A DNA stretch of 53,239 nucleotides from JACTMI01 sp964618415 (GCA_964618415.1 CAZUAT010000009.1:1-53239); one strand, 5' to 3'; positions 32,675 through 41,794 are shown, counted from the first letter of the stretch. The notes: generated by a model not told the origin, from the letters alone. Made by a program: numbers and translations.

Positions 32675-35302
32675 TCAGGGCTCGGTTTCGGACCAGTTGC
32701 CGGTGTCGCCGGATTCGAAGTCATCGGCGAACAGGGGGAGACCTTCGACGGCGCCGAGGTCGCACTGAGGGCCCGGCGGGCCGCCGTCGTCGACCGGGCG
32801 GGGGAAGCCGCGCTGGTCGTGCAGGAGCAGGCCGCTGCGGCTGGTGGTGCAGTCGGGGGCGGCGTCGAGGGCCGGGCTGCCGGGCCGTAGCAGGTGGACG
32901 GGGGTCGGTCCGCCGTGGAAGCCGAAGGTGCCAAGGTCGAGGCTGGCGACGGTGGTTACCGCGCTGCCGGCCAGGGCGGCGCAGCTGCCGTCGGTGTCGA
33001 GGTTGGCGCCGCTGGCGGTCAGGTCGCCCGCCGCGGTGCAGGAGGAGCCACTCAGATCGTCACCGATCAGGCTGCCGTGCAGGTGGGCAGCTCCCTGCGC
33101 CACCGCGATGCTGGCGCCGAGCGAGGCGCTGTGGGCGGTCAGAGTGACGAAGTCGGCGGTGAGCCGGGCCTCGGCGTGGTCGACGAGCAGGCCGCCGCCG
33201 TCTGCGGTGGCGGTGTTGCCGGAGATCGTCGAGTTGGTCACGGCGAGGTCGGCATCGGCAGCGTGGGCGATGCCGCCGCCACGCGGGGCGCTGTTGCCGG
33301 CGAAAGTCGATCCGGAGATCCAGGCGATGTCGGCGGTGTCGAGCAAGGCGAGCCCGCCGCCGCGGTCGGTGGCGAGGTTGTCGCGAACGGTCGAATCGAG
33401 GATGTAGAGCCCGCCGCCGTCGATGGCGATACCGCCGCCGCTCTCGGCCCGGCTGCCGGCGAGGGTCGCCTCGCGCAGGATCAGGGTGCCGCCGGAGGCC
33501 AGCACCGCGCCGCCGGACTCGCCGGCCGGCGGGCAGCCGCCTTCGAGGGTGACCTCCTGCAGCGTGAGCACGCCTCCGTCGACGACTTCGGCGAGGCGGA
33601 AGCCGCCCGTGCCGTCGCAGGGCAGGCCCGGGTCACGTCGTACAACGGCACCGCGGCCCTCGAGGGTCACCGAGCGGCGGATGATCGGCAAGGCGTTGGC
33701 CCCCTCGACACTCGTGTTCAGACCGATCGTCGAACCGGCCGGCAACTGCACGACCCCTCCGCCGCTGCCCGCCGGGCATCCTCCGACCGGCTGATCGCTG
33801 CTGGCCGCCTCTACCGCATCGACCAGCGTGCAATCCGGCCCCTCGCTCCTTCCCGCCGTCGACGTAACCGCAATCCGAGGCCGCCCGAACCGTCGAGCCT
33901 GGACGCTCGACCCGTCGGTGTCGTCTCCGAAGGAGCCAGCACTCCTCCAAGTCACGACGAAATCACCATCCGGGCCCGCAGCGACACTCCGCGGGATCTG
34001 ATGGCCTATCGTGAAAACGTTTGCCTGGAGTTCCTGTGAGTCCACAGCTGTTCCGTCGGCCCGGTACCGCCGGACCTGCACGCTATCTCCGTCGGTGTCC
34101 GTGCCGAACGAGCCGACGCTCGGCCAAGTGACGACGAAGTCTCCTTCGCTGTTGGCGGCCACTTTGGGCGGACCCTGACCGCCGCTCGTGTATGTGTTGA
34201 TTTGGAAATCTGTCGGATCTAACGGCGTGCCACTGGCCGCGAAGCGTCGCGCTCGAATGCCGATATGGTCGTCGCCTACTGGATCGATCCAGTTTTCCCA
34301 GACGATGACGAAGTCGCCGCTCGGGCTGCTGGCGATGTCGGAGTTCCACTGGTAGTCCCCGGTGAGCGTGTTGACCTGGAACTCGGGCGTGTCGAGGGGC
34401 TGGCCCTCTGCGGAGTAGCGTCGAGCCAGGACGCTGTACATCGACTGATCGGTCCCGAACGAACCCCAACTTGTCCAGGTAACGACAAACCCGCCGTCGA
34501 AGCCGGGGGCGACGCGGGGGAAAAACTGGCTGTCCGTCGTGTAGACGTTGACCTGGAACTCCGCCGGTTCCACGGGCAGCCCATGAGCATCGACTCGTCG
34601 TGCCTGCACGCTGCGTCGATCGGAATCCGTGCCGAAGCTACCGCGACTGGACCACGCGACCACGAAATCCCCGGAAGTCCTGGCGGCGACGTCCGGGAGG
34701 ATCTGTTCACCAGTCGTGTACTCGTTGAGTTGAATCTCTTGTGTCAGTAGCGGCGATCCGTCCATCGCGAAGAGCCTGCCGAAGATGGACCACGACTCCG
34801 CCCCGCCTGTCGATCCCACATCACTGGCCCAGACGATGAGGAATGCACCGTCCTCTCGAGTGGCGACTCTCGGCAGCCCCTGATTGCCTGTGGTGTAGGT
34901 ATTGACCTGGAACTGTCCTCCGATGGGATACCCGTGAGTGTCGAATCGTCGCGCGTGCACGCTCCAGCCGTCCGAATCGTCTCCAGCCCATGCTGGCGCG
35001 GCCGTGCTTGTCCAGACCACCACGAAATCGCCGTTCGGCTGGATCGCAACGTCCCCGGCGTATTGCGGTCCGGGTGTGTAGGAGTTCACTTGAAACTCCA
35101 CCGGGTCGAGCGGGAAAGGCTGTGCCTGTATCGCGCTCGGAAGTGCTGCGAGCAGGGCGAATATCGGCAGCGCAAGGTTGCGCAGTAGGGTTCCGGTCGC
35201 TGTACATCGCTCGCGACGTGCCCGCGGACGATGGCTCGTCAGATGCGGATGCTGTGTTTCAGGCGTGCGAGGTTCGGCTTTGAACTGTGTTGCAGTGCAC
35301 AC
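32675..35302 (-). CDS. secreted repeat (propeller-like) plus beta-helix protein with F-E-S-G tail
   Basis: This protein of up to 875 residues has a signal-like stretch (LALPIFALLAALPSAIQAQ), then about seven repeats of some 55-60 residues with the pattern FQVN-(T/S)YT...GDFVV(V/T)W.S...ARR, suggestive of a beta-propeller. A CSLREA-like segment (CTLVDAVEAA), Gly-rich beta-helix repeats (NSTISGNTA, GGGIA) and a D-Q-R-G...CDLGAVE ending follow. The tail is LFADDFESGDTGNWSETEP. It is probably exported to the cell surface. The start is unclear: GTG 35302 is the nearest standard in-frame start but leaves about 40 residues before the signal stretch, whereas ATG 35207 is well placed but out of frame. 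A frameshift is possible. The 5' half is less GC-rich than its surroundings. Confidence 0.75.
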   Translation of the reverse strand: MCTATQFKAEPRTPETQHPHLTSHRPRARRERCTATGTLLRNLALPIFALLAALPSAIQAQPFPLDPVEFQVNSYTPGPQYAGDVAIQPNGDFVVVWTSTAAPAWAGDDSDGWSVHARRFDTHGYPIGGQFQVNTYTTGNQGLPRVATREDGAFLIVWASDVGSTGGAESWSIFGRLFAMDGSPLLTQEIQLNEYTTGEQILPDVAARTSGDFVVAWSSRGSFGTDSDRRSVQARRVDAHGLPVEPAEFQVNVYTTDSQFFPRVAPGFDGGFVVTWTSWGSFGTDQSMYSVLARRYSAEGQPLDTPEFQVNTLTGDYQWNSDIASSPSGDFVIVWENWIDPVGDDHIGIRARRFAASGTPLDPTDFQINTYTSGGQGPPKVAANSEGDFVVTWPSVGSFGTDTDGDSVQVRRYRADGTAVDSQELQANVFTIGHQIPRSVAAGPDGDFVVTWRSAGSFGDDTDGSSVQARRFGRPRIAVTSTAGRSEGPDCTLVDAVEAASSDQPVGGCPAGSGGGVVQLPAGSTIGLNTSVEGANALPIIRRSVTLEGRGAVVRRDPGLPCDGTGGFRLAEVVDGGVLTLQEVTLEGGCPPAGESGGAVLASGGTLILREATLAGSRAESGGGIAIDGGGLYILDSTVRDNLATDRGGGLALLDTADIAWISGSTFAGNSAPRGGGIAHAADADLAVTNSTISGNTATADGGGLLVDHAEARLTADFVTLTAHSASLGASIAVAQGAAHLHGSLIGDDLSGSSCTAAGDLTASGANLDTDGSCAALAGSAVTTVASLDLGTFGFHGGPTPVHLLRPGSPALDAAPDCTTSRSGLLLHDQRGFPRPVDDGGPPGPQCDLGAVEGLPLFADDFESGDTGNWSETEP

Positions 35303-35492
35303 GCTGGCTGTGAAGCTGTTGATGGTCGGCAGGGACAGACTGTGGTTTGGTAGAAGTTGAATCGAGGCTCCATCTCTGCAGCGACTCGGCGTGCCACGCG
35401 GTGGCGTCGATCCCATCGGCCGGCTGCTCGAGCCTTGGTAGATGTTCCACCTCGATGCCATGGGTCGACAACCCACACAGGAGGGCAAGGCC

Positions 35493-37613
35493 ATGCAATC
35501 GGACCTGAGTACCAGCACGCTGGTGCCCGTGATGGCTCGGTGGCGCGGATGGAAGCGGGGGGGAGCATTTCTGTTGGCGGTCTGCATCGCGCATCCTGCC
35601 TTTGCCAGCAAGCGGCTCGTCACCGTCAATCTACACCCCACCAGTCCCGCCAGCAACTGCAATGCGACGACCTGCGATGAAAATGTCACGCCGCCGCTGA
35701 GCAACCTCGCCAGCTTCGCGCGGATCGGCGGTAGCGCCTTCCACATCGCCAGCGACTGTCAAGCGCTCCAGGCGCGCTGTGGGTACGCGCACAACGGCCG
35801 CACGAAGATCCTGTCGAGCGACGCCGAAGATGCCGATCCGCTCGATGCCCAAGGTTGGATCTCCAAGATCAAGGAATCCAATCATCCGGTCGGGCGCATT
35901 CACTTCGAACACCTGGATAAGTGTCTGAGCAACTGGGCCGTGGACAACCATCCTATGCTCACCGGTCTCTCCAGCTTTCCAACGGCTGAGGAGTGCTTGA
36001 ACGAGTACGGCATCTCGATCGGACCGCGTGCGATGCTCGAGTGGATCCGTGATGACAGCGGTGCATCCGAGGGTGCGACCCGGTTGCTGCAGAACGGGAC
36101 GATCTGGACGGACCCGGAATCACCCAGGCGGCTTCAGTGGGACGTGCAGAGCGGAACCGGATTCACGACGGCACCCAAGCGGCTGATCGGGCTTGGATTC
36201 ATGGGAGCCCTGGCCGCCGGCGATGCCCGGCTGGCGATCGGTCCCTACCTTCGCGACCTGCGGGCTCACAACGTCCACTTCACCCGGATCTGGGCCATCG
36301 AGTCCTGGACGGGGCAGGCGAATTCGGCCAGCGAGGGGCCCACGCCGTTCACGGGCACGTTTGCCGGGGACTACGACCTGAATTCTGACAGCACGCTCTT
36401 CTACGACCGCCTCCGTAGGTTCGCGCAGGAAGCCGCCGACCGCGGGATCGTCGTGCAGCTGTCTCTGTTCGACAAGCACGGACTCATCTGCCCAGGCATC
36501 AACGGCAGGTACAAGCACAGCCCGTACAAGGACAGCAACAACGTCACCGCTCAGGCGTTCATGGACGATACCTGGAGCAACTGCAGCTGCAACAACCTCG
36601 TAGCGGAGGCTCCGGGAAGCTTCATGGCCCAGGACTGCTGGCCGCTGCCGCTCTTCATCGGTAGGAGTGGCGGCCAGTACGACGACGACATGGAGGCGAT
36701 CCACGCCCGGTTCTTGCGTCGCGTCGGCGAGGAGACCGGCGCCGTGGGCAACATGCTCTACGAGGTGATCAACGAGGCGCTGGCGCCCCACGGGTCGAAC
36801 CCGGGCGACTGGCCCGACTCGGCGCCGGGCACGGGCACGACCATGAACCAGGCCTGGCAGAAGGAGATGGTCGACGAGATGCGGCTCAGCCTGCCGATCG
36901 ACAGTCCGAACGGCGTGCACATCGCCCGGGATGCATTCAACGGGGAGGCGAGCTGGCCGGAGGACCTGGACGGGAAGCTGGCGGACGTCCGCGACCTGGA
37001 GTGGGAACAGGTGACCAACGCGCGCGTGGCGCTCGAGGACACCGAGTCTGACGGCAAGGAGATCGGCCCGGCGCGTACGATGGGGTACGTGACCGGCAAC
37101 GGCGACTCCGGGGTCAACTACTCGGCCGGCGAGCTGGACTTCGACAGCGGGAGCCCGGCGGTCGCCTGGACCAAGCTCCAGATTCGCGCTGACGTGACCT
37201 GCAACCAGGGCCACGTGAGGGTCGGCTTCAAGGCGGCGGACGGCACCATGACCTACATGATCGCTGACTGTGGGCAGAGCGGCGGGTGGACCTCGACCAC
37301 GCTGCGGGTCGCACAGGAGCTGCCGCCCAACCTGCCGCAGACACTGGCCAGCGGGGCGATCTGGGTGCCGGGCAGCGAGCACAACATCCGGCTGCTGATC
37401 ACGAAGAGTCCGACGGGGACCCTCACCGGGTCGGTGTATCGGGACGGTGATCACTTTCTGAAGAACTTCGCGATTCCCTCGACCGGGTTCGAGAAGGCCT
37501 TCTTCTGGGCCTCCGATTACGGCGAGGCGCCCTATCCGCCGAACATCTTCAAGCTCGACAACTTCGAGGCGGCGCGCTTCTGCGACGACGTGGGTCGGGA
37601 GTGCAATCCCTGA
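35493..37613 (+). CDS. secreted glycoside-hydrolase-like protein (clan GH-A type)
   Basis: This 706-residue protein has a signal peptide (GGAFLLAVCIAHPAFA, about residues 22-38), an N-terminal region of unknown type (about 40-220), a TIM-barrel-like middle (about 225-500) with NVHFTRIWAIESWTG and YEVINEALAPHG (the Glu after Asn, about residue 428, fits a clan GH-A acid/base), and a C-terminal beta-sandwich-like domain (about 520-700, VAWTKLQIRADVTCNQG). It probably acts on an extracellular polysaccharide. The exact family is not recognised. ATG 35493 has AGGAGG 8 nt upstream. It is divergent from the repeat-protein gene; the 190 bases between show no clear promoter. Lower GC than its flanks, especially in the 5' third. 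Confidence 0.75.
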   Translation: MQSDLSTSTLVPVMARWRGWKRGGAFLLAVCIAHPAFASKRLVTVNLHPTSPASNCNATTCDENVTPPLSNLASFARIGGSAFHIASDCQALQARCGYAHNGRTKILSSDAEDADPLDAQGWISKIKESNHPVGRIHFEHLDKCLSNWAVDNHPMLTGLSSFPTAEECLNEYGISIGPRAMLEWIRDDSGASEGATRLLQNGTIWTDPESPRRLQWDVQSGTGFTTAPKRLIGLGFMGALAAGDARLAIGPYLRDLRAHNVHFTRIWAIESWTGQANSASEGPTPFTGTFAGDYDLNSDSTLFYDRLRRFAQEAADRGIVVQLSLFDKHGLICPGINGRYKHSPYKDSNNVTAQAFMDDTWSNCSCNNLVAEAPGSFMAQDCWPLPLFIGRSGGQYDDDMEAIHARFLRRVGEETGAVGNMLYEVINEALAPHGSNPGDWPDSAPGTGTTMNQAWQKEMVDEMRLSLPIDSPNGVHIARDAFNGEASWPEDLDGKLADVRDLEWEQVTNARVALEDTESDGKEIGPARTMGYVTGNGDSGVNYSAGELDFDSGSPAVAWTKLQIRADVTCNQGHVRVGFKAADGTMTYMIADCGQSGGWTSTTLRVAQELPPNLPQTLASGAIWVPGSEHNIRLLITKSPTGTLTGSVYRDGDHFLKNFAIPSTGFEKAFFWASDYGEAPYPPNIFKLDNFEAARFCDDVGRECNP

Positions 37614-37640
37614 CGCATCGAGCACGACCTGAGGATAGGT

Positions 37641-37673
37641 GGGCCTCCCGGGGAAGGATGTTCCGGGAGGCCC
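37641..37673 (+). terminator. terminator after the glycosidase-like gene
   Basis: GGGCCTCCCGG (37641-37651) pairs perfectly with CCGGGAGGCCC (37663-37673) across an 11-nt loop, followed by TTGT. It begins 28 nt after the stop codon at 37613. Confidence 0.8.
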
Positions 37674-37700
37674 TTGTCGTCCCGGCCGTGCTTCACGCCA

Positions 37701-37728
37701 CCGGTGGTCGACGCGAGCGGGCCAGCGA
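37701..37728 (+). repeat. 28-bp direct repeat, right copy
   Basis: Exact match to 32586-32613, same orientation. It lies just outside the terminator of the glycosidase-like gene. The stretch 37614-37964 otherwise holds only this repeat, the terminator and a possible small ORF. Confidence 0.9.
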
Positions 37729-37791
37729 CCTAAGGCCCAGTGACGCCGTACGGCATGCTCAGTCGAGATCGAGCTCGGAGCGGATCTGGTC

Positions 37792-37944
37792 TCAGGGGAT
37801 CGGGGCCTCGCTGGACTGCTCGAACTCTTCGCGGGCTGCGAACCAGGCGGCGGCGTCGGCGGCCTCCTCGGGGTCGGCTTCGCGCAGCGCGGCCGGGAAG
37901 TGACCGGCGGCGGCGAGCTTTTCCGGCGGGATGGTGTGGAGCAA
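37792..37944 (-). CDS. possible 50-residue small protein
   Basis: On the minus strand a frame reading LHTIPPEKLAAGHF then ALREADPEEAADAAAW and ending FEQSSEAPIP is open just after the helicase gene. It reads like protein (helical, acidic) and remains open upstream into the helicase 3' end, but only a TTG (37944) start is available. It may be a small accessory protein in the helicase transcript or a chance frame in GC-rich DNA. I recognise no family. Confidence 0.3.
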   Translation of the reverse strand: MLHTIPPEKLAAAGHFPAALREADPEEAADAAAWFAAREEFEQSSEAPIP

Positions 37945-37964
37945 CTGATGCAGCGCGTCTCGCG

Positions 37965-40445
37965 TCAGGGCTCCGGCATCGTGGCGCCAGATGGCTCCGA
38001 GTCTTGGCGCCTGCCGGCCGCTGCTTCGAGGCCGGCGAAGAAGGCGCGGGCGGCCTGGTCGGGGTCGCCGGCGAGGTGGTGGGAGTTGTCGGAGTTCGCG
38101 TCGGCTCCCCAGGCGGGGGGCAGGTGGTGGCGGAACGGGCGGTGGAGGAAGCGGCGGTCGAACAGCGCGATGACGCCGGTGTCGGTGGCCGAGCGGATCA
38201 GTCGACCGGCAGCCTGAACGACCCGCACCATGCCGGGCACGACGAACGCGTACTCGAAGCCGCGTTCGAACCGCTCCTCGTAGTACTCCTGGAGGAGCCG
38301 CTGGTCGAGCGTCGGGACCGGCAGGCAGGGGCCGATGACGGCGACCGCACGCAGCATGTCGCCGGGATAGTCGACTCCCTCGGCGAACACGCCGCCGGCC
38401 ACGGCGAGCAGCAGGACGTCGCCGGCCACTGCGCCGCGCAGCGCTTCGAGCAGTGCCTCCCGGTCGCGCTCGGTGTCGGCCTGCTGCTGAACCAGGATCC
38501 GCTTGTGGCGGGTCTGCATCCGGCCGGCCACGTCAGAGAGGAAGCGGTAACTGGGGAAGAGGGCCAGGCAGTTGCCCGGCACCGCGTCGGCGAAGGCGGC
38601 GAGCCGCTCGGCCAGCCGCGGCGCGTGGGCGTCGCGATCCCGCCAGGCGGTCGACACGCTGGTGTCGACGACCACCCGTCGATGTTCGGGCGGAAACGGG
38701 TCGGCGACCGAGACCGCCACCGTGCGATGGTTCTCGAAGCCGAGCAGGTCGCGGTAGAACTCGGGCGGCGAGAGGGTGGCCGACAAGGCGATGGTCGAGT
38801 GCGTGCGCCCGATCACCTCGGCGAGGTGGCGGCTGGGGTCCTTGCACAGAATGCGCAGCAGCAGATCGCCGTCCCGCCGCTCGGCCAGCCGGGTCAGTGC
38901 GTCGTCGCTGCGACCGAGCGTGGTGAGGAAACGGAGGAGCTCGAAGTAGAGCGCCACGAACGGATCCTCGGCGCGGAACGAGCGCTGCTCGCGCTGGTGT
39001 TCGAGGTAGGCGATGAACGTCTCGTCGAAGTCGACCCGCAGCGCGAACAGCCGTTCCTCGGGGATGGAGGTCTCGACCGCAACGTCACCGCCCTCCGCCG
39101 CCTCCGTCAGGGCCGAACTCGCCAGCTCCTCGAGCGTTGCCGCGAGAGTGAGGGCGACCTCCTCGACCCGCCGGTGCACCGGCGTGCCGCCATGCGCCGC
39201 CGACTCGGCCGCCTGCCGGGCACGCCTCGCCGACAGCTCCGGCGACAGGTAGCCCCGGCCGCGGTCGACGAGGTTGTGCGCCTCGTCGATCACCAGGATG
39301 GTGTCGGAAAGGTCGCCCTCCGGGCCGAAGTCGGACAGCGCCACCCAGGGATCGAAGGCGTAGTTGTAGTCGGCGATCACGACCTGCGCCCGGCCCGCCA
39401 GATCGAGCGAGATCTCGAACGGACAGACCTCGGTCTGCGCCGCGGCCGAGAAGACCAGATCGGGCTCGAGCACCGGCTCCTCGTCGCGCAGCCGCTGGAC
39501 GATGCCGCTGCGGCTGAGCTTGGCCGCGTAGTCGCGCGCGAACGGGCAGTAGTCCTCGTGGCAGATCACCTCGCCGTTGGCGCACATGCGGCGCTTGGCG
39601 CGCATGCGCAGCGCATGCAGCCCGGTGCCGGGGGCCAGCATCCGCAGCACCCGCACGGCCATCTCCTGCTGCAGGTTCTTGGCCGTCAGTACGAACAGGC
39701 GGCGATCGTGGACCAGAGCGTGGCGCAGTGCCGGCCAGAGCGCTGCCGCCGTCTTGCCGATCCCGGTCGGCGCCTCGAGCAGCAGGTGGGATCCGCCCTC
39801 GACCGCCTCCTCGACCGCGTCGACGATTTCCGCCTGGCCGGCGCGCAGCTGGCCGTGCGGAAACTCGAGCGCCAGGCCGGCCGAGCGGCGGTCTTCGCGC
39901 TCGCGCTGGCGCGACTCCCAGTCGTGGATCAGCTGGCCGATCCGGCGCCGGACCCGCACCTCGACGGCGTCGGCGTCGAACTCCACCGGCAGCCGTTCGA
40001 GCGCGTCGGTCCCGATGGCGATCAGCAGCAGTTCGGCGCGCGTCGGCTCGCCGGTGGAGCGGGCCAGCATCCAGGCGTAGAGGGCGGCCTGGTGATCGTA
40101 GAGCTCGCGCGTCGCGACCGGCAGCTGGCCCTCGCGCCGGACCGACTTGATCTCCTCGATCACCCGCGTGCCGTCGGGGTCGCGACGCAGGCCGTCGGCG
40201 CGGCCCGAGATCACGACGTGCCAGCCCTTGTGGTCGAGTTCGGCGCGCAGGACGACCTCGCGGCGGTAGCTGCCGTCGGCGGCGAGCGCCTCCTCCTGGT
40301 AGCGGCCGTGGATCGCCTGGCCGAGCCACATCCGCTCGAAGCCGCCGCGGCTGCTGAAGCCGATCGAGCGCACCAGCCGCGGGTCCAGCAGATCGGCGAC
40401 TGCCAGCTCGAGAGTGCGCGACTCGGGTTGGAAGTGGGGCGGCAC
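37965..40445 (-). CDS. PD-(D/E)XK nuclease fused to Rad3/DinG-type helicase
   Basis: This 826-residue protein has a Cas4-like PD-(D/E)XK nuclease domain at its N-terminus (about residues 1-180; GRADGL near 77 and VIEEIKS near 95 give the catalytic D and ExK) and an XPD/Rad3-family superfamily 2 helicase. The helicase shows Walker A EAPTGIGKTAAA (about 223), Cys residues for a 4Fe-4S cluster (CANGEVICHEDYC, about 287-299, plus a later VCPF), DEAH (about 385) and motif VI QAAGRLIRS. It probably unwinds 5'-to-3' and trims DNA in repair or recombination. GTG 40445 is chosen because a TAGACT box lies 8 nt upstream and a Pro/Ala-rich unconserved extension precedes it; an ATG at 40547 would add 34 residues. 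Confidence 0.85.
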   Translation of the reverse strand: MPPHFQPESRTLELAVADLLDPRLVRSIGFSSRGGFERMWLGQAIHGRYQEEALAADGSYRREVVLRAELDHKGWHVVISGRADGLRRDPDGTRVIEEIKSVRREGQLPVATRELYDHQAALYAWMLARSTGEPTRAELLLIAIGTDALERLPVEFDADAVEVRVRRRIGQLIHDWESRQREREDRRSAGLALEFPHGQLRAGQAEIVDAVEEAVEGGSHLLLEAPTGIGKTAAALWPALRHALVHDRRLFVLTAKNLQQEMAVRVLRMLAPGTGLHALRMRAKRRMCANGEVICHEDYCPFARDYAAKLSRSGIVQRLRDEEPVLEPDLVFSAAAQTEVCPFEISLDLAGRAQVVIADYNYAFDPWVALSDFGPEGDLSDTILVIDEAHNLVDRGRGYLSPELSARRARQAAESAAHGGTPVHRRVEEVALTLAATLEELASSALTEAAEGGDVAVETSIPEERLFALRVDFDETFIAYLEHQREQRSFRAEDPFVALYFELLRFLTTLGRSDDALTRLAERRDGDLLLRILCKDPSRHLAEVIGRTHSTIALSATLSPPEFYRDLLGFENHRTVAVSVADPFPPEHRRVVVDTSVSTAWRDRDAHAPRLAERLAAFADAVPGNCLALFPSYRFLSDVAGRMQTRHKRILVQQQADTERDREALLEALRGAVAGDVLLLAVAGGVFAEGVDYPGDMLRAVAVIGPCLPVPTLDQRLLQEYYEERFERGFEYAFVVPGMVRVVQAAGRLIRSATDTGVIALFDRRFLHRPFRHHLPPAWGADANSDNSHHLAGDPDQAARAFFAGLEAAAGRRQDSEPSGATMPEP

Positions 40446-40453
40446 GGCCGTCC

Positions 40454-40459
40454 AGTCTA
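40454..40459 (-). promoter_or_regulatory. -10 box of the nuclease-helicase gene
   Basis: TAGACT on the minus strand, 8 nt before GTG 40445. It supports the shorter start and a leaderless mRNA. Confidence 0.5.
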
Positions 40460-40502
40460 CGCCGCCGACCGGCAGCGGCCCAGCCGCCGCAGGGCGCGCC
40501 GG

Positions 40503-40532
40503 TTGCGGGCCCTCGGCGAGAGCGGATACGCT
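40503..40532 (+). promoter_or_regulatory. promoter of the nupC operon
   Basis: TTGCGG (40503-40508), 18-base spacer, TACGCT (40527-40532). The predicted leader to ATG 40586 is about 47 nt and includes a GGGGAG Shine-Dalgarno 7 nt before the start. Confidence 0.55.
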
Positions 40533-40585
40533 GCCGCCGGACAACATGCCAGGGGCGCCGGGCGGTCCGGCAGGGGAGCCTTCGG

Positions 40586-41794
40586 ATGGAGCGCTGGATC
40601 TCGGTGGTCGGACTGTTCACGATGCTCGGCATCGCCTGGAGCCTGTCGATCGATCGCAAGGCGATCCGCTGGCGACCGGTCATCGTCGGCACGGTCCTGC
40701 AGCTCGGATTCGCCCTCATCATCCTGCGCACCGAGATCGGCCGCGCCGTCTTCGACACCATGGGCGCGGTGATCACCCGTTTCCTCGACTTCACCGACGC
40801 CGGCGCCGCCTTCGTCTTCGGCGAAGGGTTCAAGCAGTTCTACTTCGCCTTCAAAGTCCTGCCGACGATCATCTTCTTCTCGAGCTTCATCACCATCCTC
40901 TACTACTTCGGCGTCCTGCAGAAGATCGTCGGGGTGATGGCGCGGCTGATGGTGCGCCTGATGGGGACCTCGGGCGCCGAGTCGCTGTCTTCTTCGGCCA
41001 ACATCTTCGTGGGGCAGACCGAAGCGCCGCTGCTGATCAAGCCGTTCGTCGCTTCGATGACCCGCTCGGAGCTGATGGCGGTGATGACCGGCGGCTTCGC
41101 GACCATCGCCGGCGGTGTGATGGCGGCCTACGTGGGGATGGGCGTTTCGGCCAAGCACCTGCTCGCCGCCTCGGTGATGTCGGCTCCGGCGGCACTCGTG
41201 ATGGCCAAGCTGATGCTGCCGGAGACCGAGCAGAGCCGCACCGCCGGCAAGGTCGACGTGGTCGTCGACCGTCCGTGGGCCAACGCCATCGACGCGGCGG
41301 CGTCCGGCGCTGCCGACGGGCTGAAGCTGGCCCTCAACGTCGGAGCCATGCTGATTGCGTTCGTCGCCCTGATCGCCTTGATCGACTGGCCGCTGGCCAA
41401 GCTCGGCATGTGGATCGGACAGCCCGAGCTGTCGCTCAACGTGATCCTCGGGATGCTGTTCCGGCCGCTCGCCTGGGTGATGGGCGTGCCGTGGGCGGAA
41501 GCGGGGCAGGTCGGCGCGCTGATCGGCATCAAGACGGCGGTCAACGAGTTCGTCGGCTACGTGCGAATGGAGGAGATGGTGGCTGCGGGCCAGCTGTCCG
41601 AGCGCGCCCAGGTGATCGCCACCTACGCGCTGTGCGGATTCTCCAACTTCTCCTCGATCGCGATCCAGATCGGCGGCATCGGTTCGATCGCGCCCGAGCG
41701 CAAGGCCGACCTGGCCCGGCTGGGGCTGCGGGCGATGATCGCCGGCTCGCTGGCCTGCTTCCAGACGGCCACCATCGCCGGATTCCTCCTGTGA
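40586..41794 (+). CDS. nupC: concentrative nucleoside transporter (NupC/CNT family)
   Basis: This 402-residue polytopic protein shows the CNT pattern. GFALIILRTEIGRAVF leads into the first conserved region, then LPTIIFFSSFITILYYFGVLQ, SANIFVGQTEAPLLIKPF (about residues 145-162, the nucleoside-binding GQTEAP element), MTGGFATIAGGVMAAYV and IGIKTAVNEFVGY (about 311-323), with CGFSNFSSIAIQIGG near the end. All the hallmark substrate and sodium-site segments are present. It imports nucleosides with a cation gradient. It is the first gene of a four-gene operon; the next start overlaps its stop by 4 nt. Confidence 0.95.
   Translation: MERWISVVGLFTMLGIAWSLSIDRKAIRWRPVIVGTVLQLGFALIILRTEIGRAVFDTMGAVITRFLDFTDAGAAFVFGEGFKQFYFAFKVLPTIIFFSSFITILYYFGVLQKIVGVMARLMVRLMGTSGAESLSSSANIFVGQTEAPLLIKPFVASMTRSELMAVMTGGFATIAGGVMAAYVGMGVSAKHLLAASVMSAPAALVMAKLMLPETEQSRTAGKVDVVVDRPWANAIDAAASGAADGLKLALNVGAMLIAFVALIALIDWPLAKLGMWIGQPELSLNVILGMLFRPLAWVMGVPWAEAGQVGALIGIKTAVNEFVGYVRMEEMVAAGQLSERAQVIATYALCGFSNFSSIAIQIGGIGSIAPERKADLARLGLRAMIAGSLACFQTATIAGFLL

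Noticed and set aside
32675..32740. The F-E-S-G tail as an LPXTG or PEP-CTERM sorting signal.
   Set aside because: There is no LPXTG or PEP motif, no hydrophobic helix and no basic cluster at the end.
32586..37728. Calling the 28-bp repeats phage or integron attachment sites.
   Set aside because: No integrase, tRNA gene end or attC-like structure accompanies them; only the bracketing repeat itself is supported.
40446..40547. ATG 40547 as start of the nuclease-helicase.
   Set aside because: It adds a Pro/Ala/Gly-rich, unconserved-looking stretch and lies upstream of the TAGACT box at the GTG start.
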